Shown piece by piece: positions 45,000 through 52,608 of a stretch of 64,000 nt of DNA. A program made the translations under genes and the position numbers. The DNA is from Streptosporangium brasiliense (GTDB lineage: Bacteria > Actinomycetota > Actinomycetes > Streptosporangiales > Streptosporangiaceae): the NCBI RefSeq assembly GCF_030811595.1, contig NZ_JAUSRB010000002.1:4464001-4528000 (forward strand), written 5' to 3'. The notes beneath the pieces are model-generated. The model had not been told where the DNA came from, did no database searches, and worked only from the letters and a program-made list of their open reading frames with translations. The number at the start of each line of letters is the position of its first letter. The first letter of the stretch is position 1.

Positions 45000-46133
45000 A
45001 TGCAAGAGGACTTCGAGAAGTCCCGGGTAGACGCCTTCTTCCGAAGAGTCACCGAGCTCCGCCCCACCCCTCACCGCGGCGTCTCCGCCGTCGTCGTCAC
45101 CCACCTGCTCCCCGAGCGACCGGCATTCCTGCGCGCCGTCGCCCGCCTCGCCAACGTCGCCGCCGTACTCCCCAAGCCGAAGTCGATCGACACCGCAGCG
45201 CTCCGCGAAATCAGCGGCGTCATGCCCGTCGACCAGCTCGACCGCAGCCGCTTCGCCGACCCCGCCCAGACCCTCACCTACCTGGAGTCACGGGCAGCCG
45301 GTCAGCGCCTCGTCCTGCTCGACGTCGGCGGCTACTTCGCCCCCGCCCTGGACCACCTGTGCGCCCAGTTCTCCGGGCAGATCGTCGGCGTCGTCGAGGA
45401 CACCGAGAACGGCCATCAGCGCTACGCCCAGCTCGACAAGCCCCCGTGCCCGGTCTACAGCGTCGCCCGCAGCCCCCTGAAGGACCCGGAGGACTACCTC
45501 GTCGGCCAGTCCGTCGTCTTCTCCACGGAGGCGCTCGTGCGGGCCCGCGGCGACATCCTGCACGGCCGGCCTGCCGCCGTCATCGGCTACGGCAAGCTGG
45601 GCCGCAGCATCGCGGCGATGCTGCACGCCAAGCACATCCCCGTCCGCGTGTTCGACCTCGACCCGGTCCGGCGGGCCCAGGCCCTCTCCCAGGGGTACCG
45701 CACCACCCCCACCCTGGCCGACGCCCTCGCCGGCGCGGGCCTGGTGGTGTGCGCCACCGGCAACATGGCGCTGCGGGAGGAGGACTTCGGCCGGGTCGCC
45801 AACGGCGCCTACATCGCCTCCGTCACCAGCTCCGACGACGAACTGGAGCTCGGCGCCCTCGATGGGCTCTACGACCGGGCTCGGGTCGAGCCGCACGTCA
45901 CCCGGTACGCCCGTACCGGCCACTACTTCTACGTCCTGGCCGACGGCAACGCCGTCAACTTCCTGCACGGCGCGAGCGTGGGCGCGTTCATCTTCCTCGT
46001 CCAGGCCGAGATCATCGCCGCTCTCGCGCTTCTCGCCTCCACCGAGCACGACACGGGCATGCATGAGGTTCCGGCCGATATCCGGCAGTCGATTGCCGCC
46101 CAGTGGCTCAGCTACTTCGATGGGGTGTCATGA
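45000..46133 (+). CDS. Adenosylhomocysteinase-like NAD-binding protein
   Basis: A 377-residue protein with the architecture of S-adenosylhomocysteine hydrolase. The NAD-binding domain has AAVIGYGKLGRSIAAMLHAK (about 197-216) and VVCATGNMALREEDF, and the C-terminus has DGNAVNFLHGASVGAFIFLV. LLDVGGYFAP and GVVEDTENGHQRY replace the SAHH motifs LDDGGD and GISEETTTGV. The catalytic Lys/Asp segment of SAHH (SVTKSKFDN) is not recognisable; the aligned part reads VFSTEALVRAR. It is therefore probably a divergent NAD-dependent enzyme or binding protein. GGAGGTGG lies just upstream of ATG 45000. It overlaps the Nudix gene (ATGA). Confidence 0.75.
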   Translation: MQEDFEKSRVDAFFRRVTELRPTPHRGVSAVVVTHLLPERPAFLRAVARLANVAAVLPKPKSIDTAALREISGVMPVDQLDRSRFADPAQTLTYLESRAAGQRLVLLDVGGYFAPALDHLCAQFSGQIVGVVEDTENGHQRYAQLDKPPCPVYSVARSPLKDPEDYLVGQSVVFSTEALVRARGDILHGRPAAVIGYGKLGRSIAAMLHAKHIPVRVFDLDPVRRAQALSQGYRTTPTLADALAGAGLVVCATGNMALREEDFGRVANGAYIASVTSSDDELELGALDGLYDRARVEPHVTRYARTGHYFYVLADGNAVNFLHGASVGAFIFLVQAEIIAALALLASTEHDTGMHEVPADIRQSIAAQWLSYFDGVS

Positions 46134-46675
46134 CAGTCTCTCGTGACGAGATCCGCGCCGTCCTGGACCGCTACCTCGCCGCCCACCCGGGCCGCGTCGA
46201 GGACGTCGCGCCGCTGACCGACGCGCTGGCCGGCGACCACGACCTCACCTCCCGCAAGTCTCTCCCCCTGCACGTCACGTGCAGCGCCGCCGCGATCAAC
46301 GACGCCGGGCAGGTGCTGATGATCCACCACCGGGCGCTGAACCGCTGGCTGCTGCCCGGCGGGCACGTCGAGCCGGAGGACCTCAGTCTGTACGGCGCCG
46401 CGCTGCGGGAGCTGGAGGAGGAGACCGGCATTCCCTGGCAGCACGCGGTCTCCCCGCCGGCGCACGACATCGTGCCGCTCGACGTGGATATCCACGAGAT
46501 TCCCGCCAACCCGGTCAAGGGTGAGCCCGCGCACTGGCACGCGGACTTCCGGTTCGCCTTCTGGGTGAAGGCCGGCGAGGTGTCGATCCAGGAGGAGGAG
46601 GTGTCGGCCTTCGCCTGGCGTGACCGGTCCGCGCTACCGACCGCTCGCCTGGTGGAGATGGCAGGCACGATCTGA
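46130..46675 (+). CDS. Nudix hydrolase
   Basis: A 181-residue Nudix protein translationally coupled to the preceding gene. The Nudix box is GGHVEPEDLSLYGAALRELEEETGI (about residues 80-104, one residue longer than consensus), with LPLHVTCSAAAINDAGQVLM before it and a conserved tail EEVSAFAWRDRSALPTARL. It should hydrolyse a nucleoside-diphosphate-linked substrate. In pSAM2 the Nudix protein Pif gives immunity to transfer of the same element, so an element-related role is possible. Pairing with an SAHH-like protein suggests adenine-nucleoside chemistry instead. Confidence 0.85.
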   Translation: MTVSRDEIRAVLDRYLAAHPGRVEDVAPLTDALAGDHDLTSRKSLPLHVTCSAAAINDAGQVLMIHHRALNRWLLPGGHVEPEDLSLYGAALRELEEETGIPWQHAVSPPAHDIVPLDVDIHEIPANPVKGEPAHWHADFRFAFWVKAGEVSIQEEEVSAFAWRDRSALPTARLVEMAGTI

Positions 46676-46689
46676 GTCCAGACATGCAG

Positions 46690-46725
46690 GAACGGCCCCG
46701 CCCTCCGTAGAGGACGAGGCCGTTC
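46690..46725. terminator. Bidirectional hairpin terminator
   Basis: A stem of about 16 positions with two mismatches (GAACGGCC at 46690-46697 with GGCCGTTC at 46718-46725) and loop CGTA. It separates the Nudix gene from the convergent hypothetical gene. Confidence 0.7.
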
Positions 46726-46743
46726 TGTCGCGGACACCAGGCG

Positions 46744-47076
46744 CTATGCGACCGGAGGAGCCTGCAGGTAGTTACCGTTGGGATCCCGGCGAAGCCCGTT
46801 CTCCAGCGATAGGGGAGACAAGCCGGTCACACCGCACAGACGGGCGAACTCGTGGATGTCGAAGTTCGGGTCTGCGTGCCCGAGAACTTGCGCGGTCACC
46901 CACATGACGTTGGTCTTCACGCAGCGGGTCTCCTTGACGGTGAGAGGAGGCTCACCGCTTACCTTCGAGTCCCACTCCCGCCTGTGACCGGCGCGATCCA
47001 GCCGCTCTGTGGCGTCGCTCCAGTCGTGGTTTGCGATCTCTGCAGCGAATTCGCGCGCAAGGCGACTAAGAGCCAT
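46744..47076 (-). CDS. Hypothetical protein, 110 aa
   Basis: Starts at ATG 47076 with AGGAGGGACC directly upstream. The protein begins MALSRLAREFAAEIANHDWS, contains HRREWDSKVSGEPPLTVKE and NPNFDIHEFARLCGV-like sequence (DPNFDIHEFARLCGV), and ends LRRDPNGNYLQAPPVA. It is soluble and mixed in charge, with a single Cys pair. I do not recognise a domain. Composition and RBS support a real gene. It is cargo of the island. Confidence 0.65.
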   Translation of the reverse strand: MALSRLAREFAAEIANHDWSDATERLDRAGHRREWDSKVSGEPPLTVKETRCVKTNVMWVTAQVLGHADPNFDIHEFARLCGVTGLSPLSLENGLRRDPNGNYLQAPPVA

Positions 47077-47286
47077 GGTCCCTCCTAGTAGGACGAGGCG
47101 GCTTGGTTGACCATCCGAATAGGTCACCGCCCGATGTGGCTGTTCTCCTCAACGTACGCGTTCCAGGCCCGCGCCGCTTCCCAGAGCGCCATCATGGCCG
47201 AAATATGGAGAACCGGTATCTCCTCAAGCCCGGTAGCCGGTGCTCCTCTGAAGGTGTTCTCCTTCCCGAATGAGGAGTCACCCACA

Positions 47287-47577
47287 ATGAAGATCCGCCG
47301 ATTACATTCCGCTGTACTCGCCGTGGCGCTGGGCGCCAGTGTCCTGGCCAGTACCCCCGCCTTCGCCGCCACCCAGACCGGCGCGGCCGTGGCCTCCGGG
47401 GGCTGGCCGACACCGGACTGGTACCTGCAGGGCCCCTACCAGACCCTGGCCGCCTGCGACCTCGCCTACGAGGACGCTGCGCAGAACGGTCAATACACCG
47501 GGCTCGTCTACTGTCACTGGTTCCGCGGGGGTGGCCCTTATCTGGCGGGTTTCTACTACGAGGTGTACATCCCCTGA
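47287..47577 (+). CDS. Small secreted protein with one Cys pair
   Basis: A 96-residue precursor with a clear signal peptide: basic MKIRRLHSAV, hydrophobic core LAVALGASVLASTP and cleavage site AFA-A near residue 28. The mature ~68-residue part is aromatic-rich (WPTPDWYLQGPYQTLAACDL, LVYCHWFRGGGPY) and has two cysteines that may form a disulfide. GAGGAG at about 47270 precedes ATG 47287. No known family is recognised; small secreted actinomycete proteins of this kind include inhibitors and toxins, but nothing here decides. Confidence 0.7.
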   Translation: MKIRRLHSAVLAVALGASVLASTPAFAATQTGAAVASGGWPTPDWYLQGPYQTLAACDLAYEDAAQNGQYTGLVYCHWFRGGGPYLAGFYYEVYIP

Positions 47578-47804
47578 GCTTCAACAGGTGTGATGGGCGA
47601 GCCCCGGCCACCGGTGCGGCGAGGCACGCCGCACACTGAAACCGCGTGGATGCCGGTCGAGGCGCAGAACGAAGTTGTCCATGCCGAGGTGACGACGCCG
47701 ATGGAGGGCGCGTAGTTCAAGATCAACGCGCACCGGGAGCGCGCGGAGAGCGATCGTGAGCCGGTTACCCCACTCCGACCTGCGGCGACGTTAATTCGAC
47801 GTGG

Positions 47805-47849
47805 TCCCGACGACCCACCACGTGGAGTGCGTGGCCCTGCTGGTCAACG
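47805..47849. repeat. Right 45-bp direct repeat (att-like)
   Basis: Second copy of the methyltransferase 3' end. The encoded peptide THHVECVALLV is preserved but not attached to a gene. It lies 19 bp from the stop codon of the minus-strand Clp-N gene. Confidence 0.85.
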
Positions 47850-47867
47850 GCGCCGACCAGGGCCGGC

Positions 47868-48614
47868 TCACTCCTCGCCCAGCCGCGCCTCCAGCCGGTC
47901 CAGCCGCTGGAGGACCGGCCCCAGTTCCTGGCGGATGGCGGCGGACAGGGCCGCGGCCGAGTCGGCCGGGGCGCCGGCGGCCTGTGTCTGCGCCCGGAGG
48001 TGGACGTAGCCGGCCAGGGCGGCGGTGACGGTGCGGCGGGTCAGCCGGGGTTCGGCGCCGAGGCTCCGCAGGATCCGGCCGCCGGCCCCCTCGGGCTCGG
48101 CGATCAGCCCGAGGAGCAGGTGCTCGCAGCCGACGTAGTTGTGCCCCATGCCGGTCGCGTCGACGACGGCCAGCTCCAGGGCCCCCGCCGCGGATCGGCT
48201 GAACTGGAGCGGGGAGTCGCCCGGCGCGGCGGAGGGCGTGCCGGAGGCCGGCCGCTCCAGCTCGCGCAGTACGTGGTCGGGGTCGATCTCCATGGCGCGC
48301 AGGATGTGCAGGGCCAGGTTGCTCCCCTCGGCCAGCATGCCGCCCAGCAGATGCTCGGTGCCGACCTCGGCCGTCCCCTCGGCGCGCGCCCGTTCCACCG
48401 CGAGCTTGATTGCGGCGCGGGCACGCTCGGTGAAGTGGGTCAGGCGGGCCGCCGGGTCGTCGAGGTCGGGGCTGCCCAGCGCCGTCTCCCGGATGGCGGT
48501 GACCCGCCGTACGGCCTGCTCCAGGGCGCGCTGGCAGATGGCCGAGACCGGCACCCCCGACTCTCTCACCGCCTCGGCCAGGTCGTCGGGTAGATAGACG
48601 TTGATCTTCGGCAT
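47868..48614 (-). CDS. Ribbon-helix-helix/Clp N-domain fusion protein
   Basis: A 248-residue protein. Residues 1-45 (MPKINVYLPDDLAEAVRESG ... VSAICQRALEQAV) resemble a ribbon-helix-helix DNA-binding motif. Two Clp N-terminal repeats follow: about 60-115 with RARAAIKLAVERARAEGTAE and GTEHLLGGMLAEGSNLAL, and about 135-205 with VGCEHLLLGLIAEPEGAGGR. No AAA+ ATPase is present. A short helical tail with VLQRLDRLEARL could dimerise. ATG 48614 is chosen over GTG 48617. Palindromic repeats 26 bp upstream make autoregulation plausible. Confidence 0.8.
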   Translation of the reverse strand: MPKINVYLPDDLAEAVRESGVPVSAICQRALEQAVRRVTAIRETALGSPDLDDPAARLTHFTERARAAIKLAVERARAEGTAEVGTEHLLGGMLAEGSNLALHILRAMEIDPDHVLRELERPASGTPSAAPGDSPLQFSRSAAGALELAVVDATGMGHNYVGCEHLLLGLIAEPEGAGGRILRSLGAEPRLTRRTVTAALAGYVHLRAQTQAAGAPADSAAALSAAIRQELGPVLQRLDRLEARLGEE

Positions 48615-48639
48615 CACGCCCCCTTGTAGGGTTAGTAAA

Positions 48640-48662
48640 GGGTTATAACCCAGTTATAACCC
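48640..48662. promoter_or_regulatory. Tandem palindromic GTTATAAC boxes
   Basis: GGGTTATAACCC (48640-48651, perfect 12-bp palindrome) is followed at once by AGTTATAACCC. It lies 26 bp upstream of the Clp-N gene start, in its promoter region, and is a candidate operator for the predicted DNA-binding N-terminus of that protein. Confidence 0.6.
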
Positions 48663-48678
48663 TGCTGGGGGTAGCTGT

Positions 48679-49755
48679 CTAGGGGGAGACGGCCGCGAGG
48701 AGCCGGGCGACCTCGGGGGTGGGGGCGGCGCCCCGGGTGGAGAGCCAGGCCAGGCCGTTGCGGGCGGTGAAGGCGGTCAGCTTGCGGGCGTCGGTCGCGG
48801 TGAGGTCCTGGGGGCCGGTCAGGACCGGGGTGAGGGCGATCCTGTGCCAGGCGGTGGGCTCGGCGAGGGAGCCGGCCACCTGGGGGTGGGCGGCGCGGAC
48901 GGCCGCGGCGACGGCGCGCAGGTCCGACCGGCCGCCGGCGGCGGCCTGGAGCGGGGCGAGGAGGTTGACGGCGGCGATCTCGGCGCCGGCCTCCCGGGTG
49001 GAACGGAGCATCGTCTGGTCGCCTGGCGTCAGGCCCGTCCCGGACACCGGCAGGGTGAAGCTCACGGTGAGCGGGCGGCCCCGCGCGGCGGCCTCCCGCT
49101 GGAGGGCCGCGATCGCGCCCGCGCGGCGCAGCACGGTCTCGCCGTCACCCGGGTCCCGGACCTCGAAGTCGACGTAGGTGGCCCCGAAGGCGGCGACCGC
49201 CCGGCGGTAGGCGGCGACGAGGCGGCCGGGGTCGGTACAGGCGGTGGCCAGCTCGCGGCCGGCCGGACCGCCGAAGGCCAGGCCCGCGTCGCCGCCGGCC
49301 GCGCGCAGGCGGCCCAGGCGGCCGGCGACCGGGCCGCCGGGCCGCTGCCGGCCGCCGGCCCACTCGGCCGTGCAGCCGTCCGGTCCGGCGGTGAGATGGC
49401 CGAGGGTGAACCAGCGGACGCCGCCCTGCCGGGCGGTCCTGGTCAGGTTGGAGAGCGGCCCGTCGCCGGTGTCGACGAACGGCACGTAGCCCGACGGGCG
49501 GACGGAGGCGCGCGGGGAGAGGGGCGCTCCGGGGGCCTGGTCGGCCGCGGGCAGGGTGGTCAGCCGGGGAGGGCCGACCCTGGGGTGGGGGGCCTGCCCG
49601 GCCGCCGGACGCCCGCCGGTCCCGGCCGGCAGGAGCCAGACGGCGAAGCCGGTCCCGGTGACGAGCGCGGCCGCCGCGAGCGCGACCAGCGATCGGGGAG
49701 GGGTGCCCGGCTCGCGGGTCCGGCGAGCGGCGGAGTGGTCTGTCGCCACCGGCAT
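48679..49755 (-). CDS. Membrane-anchored GH18/chitinase-like protein
   Basis: A 358-residue protein with an N-terminal signal anchor (about 22-42, LVALAAAALVTGTGFAVWLL), a Pro-rich linker and a TIM-barrel-like domain starting GYVPFVDTGDGPLSNLTRTA. The region ATYVDFEVRDPGD takes the place of the GH18 catalytic motif DxxDxDxE, keeping an Asp-x-Glu pair, and QTMLRSTREAGAEIAAVNLL follows as in actinomycete chitinase-like proteins. Activity on chitin is uncertain. ATG 49755 has AAGGTGG upstream; ATG 49800 is the alternative. Confidence 0.65.
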   Translation of the reverse strand: MPVATDHSAARRTREPGTPPRSLVALAAAALVTGTGFAVWLLPAGTGGRPAAGQAPHPRVGPPRLTTLPAADQAPGAPLSPRASVRPSGYVPFVDTGDGPLSNLTRTARQGGVRWFTLGHLTAGPDGCTAEWAGGRQRPGGPVAGRLGRLRAAGGDAGLAFGGPAGRELATACTDPGRLVAAYRRAVAAFGATYVDFEVRDPGDGETVLRRAGAIAALQREAAARGRPLTVSFTLPVSGTGLTPGDQTMLRSTREAGAEIAAVNLLAPLQAAAGGRSDLRAVAAAVRAAHPQVAGSLAEPTAWHRIALTPVLTGPQDLTATDARKLTAFTARNGLAWLSTRGAAPTPEVARLLAAVSP

Positions 49756-49889
49756 GGGTTCCACCTTCTCCACGGCGTCGATCCGTCGCTTTGAGTGCAT
49801 GAGCCGCTACAGAGCGGACCGGAAGTCTGAACGCTAGCAAGCGCCCCGCCGCCGCGCGGGCTTTCTGCGGATGCCGTCCGGAGTGCCCG

Positions 49890-49895
49890 GATAAT
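49890..49895 (+). promoter_or_regulatory. -10 box GATAAT, leaderless start
   Basis: GATAAT ends 7 nt before ATG 49903, with no RBS between. This is the best -10 match among the leaderless candidates. Confidence 0.5.
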
Positions 49896-49902
49896 GGGGT
49901 TC

Positions 49903-50826
49903 ATGAAGTTGAGGATCTTCACCGAACCGCAGCAGGGCGCCACCTACGACGAACTGCTGACGGTCGCGCGGACCGCCGAGCGTCTGGGGTTCGACGCCTT
50001 CTTCCGTTCCGACCACTACATGCGGATCGGGCCGGGCGACCCCGGTCCCGGCTCCAGCGACGCCTGGGTGACCCTCGCGGGCCTGGCCAGGGAGACCTCC
50101 ACGATCAGGCTCGGCACCCTGGTCACCCCGGTCACCTTCCGGCTGCCCGGCCCGCTGGCGATCAGCGTGGCCCAGGTGGACCGGATGAGCGGGGGCCGGG
50201 TCGAGCTGGGCCTGGGCACCGGCTGGTTCGACGCCGAGCACACCGCGTACGGGATCCCGTTCCCGCCGATGGGTGAGCGCTTCGGCCGCTTCGAGGAGCA
50301 GCTGGAGATCCTCACCGGCCTGTGGACCACGCCCGCGGGGGAGAAGTTCTCCTTCGAGGGCGCCCATTACCGGCTGGCGGACTCGCCGGCGCTGCCCAAG
50401 CCCGTGCAGAGCCCCAGGCCGCCGATCATCATCGGCGGGTTCGGCGCCAAGCGCACCCCGCGGCTGGCCGCGCGCTTCGCCGACGAGTACAACCTGCCCT
50501 TCCACACCCTGGACGACACCGGGCTGGCCTTCGGCCGGGTCCGGGAGGCGTGCGAGGCGGAGGGGCGCTCGAAGATCGTGCTCTCGGCCGCCCAGACCGT
50601 CGCCGTCGGCTCCGACGAGGCCGAGGTGGCGCGCCGGGCCGAGGCCGCCGGACAGGACCTCGCCGCACTGCGCGCGAGCGGCCTGGCGGGCACCCCGGCG
50701 GAGGTGGTCGACAAGCTCGGCAGGTTCGCCGAGCTGGGCGCCGAGCGGGTCTACCTCCAGGTGATGGACCTGTCGGACCTGGACCACCTGGAGCTCATCG
50801 CCGCCGAGGTCCTGCCCCACGTGTAG
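49903..50826 (+). CDS. LLM-class F420-dependent oxidoreductase
   Basis: A 307-residue luciferase-like TIM-barrel oxidoreductase. Family motifs: TAERLGFDAFFRSDHYM, GRVELGLGTGWFDAEHTAYG, ERFGRFEEQLEILTGLW and PPIIIGGFGAKRTPRLAARF. The deazaflavin F420 is the likely cofactor, as in most actinobacterial members; FMN is an alternative. Substrate unknown. ATG 49903 gives the family N-terminus (MKLRIFTEPQQG). The gene stands alone upstream of the RNA-repair operon. Confidence 0.9.
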   Translation: MKLRIFTEPQQGATYDELLTVARTAERLGFDAFFRSDHYMRIGPGDPGPGSSDAWVTLAGLARETSTIRLGTLVTPVTFRLPGPLAISVAQVDRMSGGRVELGLGTGWFDAEHTAYGIPFPPMGERFGRFEEQLEILTGLWTTPAGEKFSFEGAHYRLADSPALPKPVQSPRPPIIIGGFGAKRTPRLAARFADEYNLPFHTLDDTGLAFGRVREACEAEGRSKIVLSAAQTVAVGSDEAEVARRAEAAGQDLAALRASGLAGTPAEVVDKLGRFAELGAERVYLQVMDLSDLDHLELIAAEVLPHV

Positions 50827-51026
50827 GCCGTGGACCTCCGCCGCACCCCTCACGGGCGCGGCGGCCCGGCCGGATCACCGCCGGATCGGCGGGGGGCCGG
50901 GGACGCGCCGCCGCCCGCCCGGGAGGCCGCCGGGCGGCCCCGGCCCGTCCGGCGTGACCGCGGGCACCGGGGTTCCGCGATCACGTCCGGCCCGTTAACC
51001 CATGGCCCGTCCGGCCGGATGTCGGG

Positions 51027-51032
51027 CAGACT
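51027..51032 (+). promoter_or_regulatory. -10 box CAGACT before hen1
   Basis: CAGACT ends 7 nt before GTG 51040, again suggesting a leaderless mRNA for the RNA-repair operon. ATG 51019 upstream would conflict with this reading. Confidence 0.35.
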
Positions 51033-51039
51033 GAGCCGG

Positions 51040-52608
51040 GTGTTGCTCACGATCTCCACGACCGTACGGCCCGCCACCGACCTCGGTTTCCTGCTGCACA
51101 AGCATCCGGACCGGGTTCAGGAGTTCGGCCAGTCGTACGGCGTGGCCCGCGTCTTCTACCCGGAGGCCGACGAGGAGCGTTGCACGGCGGCGCTGATGCT
51201 CGAGGTCGACCCGGTCCGCCTGGTCCGCTCGCGCGGCCGCTCCACCCCCGACTACGCGCTGGGCCAGTACGTCAACGACCGGCCCTACGCCGCGTCGTCG
51301 CTGCTGGCCGTGGCGCTGGCGGAGGTGTTCCGCACGGCCCGCGCCGGTCGCTGCGACAGCCGTCCCGAGCTGGCCGCCGGCCCCATCCCGCTGGAGATCG
51401 CGCTGCCCGTGCTGCCCTGCCGGGGCGGCCCCGGGATGGCCCACCGGCTGTTCGAACCGCTGGGCTGGGAGGTCGAGGCGCTGCCCGTGCCGCTGGACGC
51501 GGAGTTCCCCGAGTGGGGCGACTCCCGCTACGTCCGGCTGTCGCTGCGCGGCGAGGTACGGCTGGCCGACGCGCTCAACCAGCTCTACGTGCTGCTGCCG
51601 GTGCTCGACGACGCCAAGCACTACTGGGTCGCCTCCGACGAGGTGGACAAGCTGATCCGGGCGGGCGAGTCCTGGCTGGCCGCCCATCCCGAGAGGAGCC
51701 TGATCACCCGCCGCTACCTCGGCCGCAGCCAGGCCCTGACCCGCACCGCCTTCGCCCGCCTGGCCGAGCTCGGCGACGACGTGGAGGAGGACCTCGAACC
51801 TCCCGTGGAGGAGGAGGCCGCCGCCGGTGCCCTCCTGGAGGCCGCAGCCGGTGTCCTCCCGGAGGAGGCCGCCGGTCCCCGCGCCGAGGGGGCCGCGGCC
51901 GGGCCCCCGCCGGTGGAGGCCCCCTCCGCGACGGCGGGACAGGTCCCCGCGCCCGGGGGAGAGCCGGGCGGCGCGCCCAGGCGGCCCCTGAACGTCCTGC
52001 GCCGCGAGGCCGTGGTCGAGGCGCTGGGGGAGCTCGGCGCGCACCGCGTCATCGACCTGGGCTGCGGCTCCGGGCAGCTGGTCGGGGCGCTGCTGGGCAG
52101 GCCGGAGTTCACGAAGGTGACCGGGGTGGACGTGTCGGCGCAGGCGCTGGCACTCGCGGTCAGGCGGCTGAAGCCCGACCGGATGCCCGACCGGCAGCGG
52201 GAGCGGCTGGAGCTGTTCCAGGGGGCGCTGACCTACACCGACGCCCGGTTCGCCGGATACGACGCGGCCGTTCTCATGGAGGTCGTCGAGCATGTCGACC
52301 CGCCACGGCTGGACGCGCTGGAGCGGGTGGTCTTCGGCGCCGCCCGGCCCGGACACGTGATCGTGACGACGCCCAACGCCGAGTACAACGTGCGCTACGA
52401 CTCCCTGGAGGGCATGCGCCACCCCGACCACCGCTTCGAGTGGACCCGGGCCGAGTTCCGGGCGTGGGCGGCGAAGGTCTGCGACGACTACGGCTACCAC
52501 GTCGCCTTCCGGCCGGTCGGCGACGACGACCCCGAGGTGGGCCCGCCCACCCAGATGGCCCTGTTCGGCCTCGGAGACGGTGTGAACGCGGGAGGCGGAG
52601 ATGACTGA
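51040..52608 (+). CDS. hen1: RNA 3'-terminal ribose 2'-O-methyltransferase Hen1
   Basis: A 522-residue bacterial Hen1 which methylates the 2'-OH at the break site during RNA repair. The N-terminal domain (1-240) starts VLLTISTTVRPATDLGFLLH and contains the typical HPDRVQEF and VFYPEADEERCTAALML. A Glu/Ala-rich linker (about 245-315) follows. The methyltransferase domain has VIDLGCGSGQLVGALL and the Mn2+-binding MEVVEHVDPPRLDALE with the later His in MRHPDHRFEW. GTG 51040 matches the family N-terminus. It overlaps pnkp by 8 nt, so the two are made together. Confidence 0.95.
   Translation: MLLTISTTVRPATDLGFLLHKHPDRVQEFGQSYGVARVFYPEADEERCTAALMLEVDPVRLVRSRGRSTPDYALGQYVNDRPYAASSLLAVALAEVFRTARAGRCDSRPELAAGPIPLEIALPVLPCRGGPGMAHRLFEPLGWEVEALPVPLDAEFPEWGDSRYVRLSLRGEVRLADALNQLYVLLPVLDDAKHYWVASDEVDKLIRAGESWLAAHPERSLITRRYLGRSQALTRTAFARLAELGDDVEEDLEPPVEEEAAAGALLEAAAGVLPEEAAGPRAEGAAAGPPPVEAPSATAGQVPAPGGEPGGAPRRPLNVLRREAVVEALGELGAHRVIDLGCGSGQLVGALLGRPEFTKVTGVDVSAQALALAVRRLKPDRMPDRQRERLELFQGALTYTDARFAGYDAAVLMEVVEHVDPPRLDALERVVFGAARPGHVIVTTPNAEYNVRYDSLEGMRHPDHRFEWTRAEFRAWAAKVCDDYGYHVAFRPVGDDDPEVGPPTQMALFGLGDGVNAGGGDD

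Larger units (their letters stand above)
41036..47849. mobile_element. Eroded integrative element/genomic island
   Basis: A 6.8-kb accessory segment between 45-bp direct repeats at the 3' end of the RNA methyltransferase gene. It interrupts a conserved chromosomal block, contains AT-richer stretches (notably 42600-43000), two GntR-family genes, two Nudix genes (one truncated), small membrane and secreted proteins, and several palindromes. GntR repressors (KorSA) and a Nudix protein (Pif) are known cargo of the pSAM2 integrative element. No integrase, excisionase, replicase or TraB gene was found, so it is probably no longer mobile. Confidence 0.65.

Noticed and set aside
41036-47849. CRISPR array or restriction system in the island
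   Set aside because: No regularly spaced repeat-spacer pattern and no nuclease or methyltransferase motif were found in the segment.
47801-48028. Frame continuing from the right 45-bp repeat as a methyltransferase tail
   Set aside because: It runs antisense to the Clp-N gene. The fragment is explained by duplication of the integration site, not by a gene.
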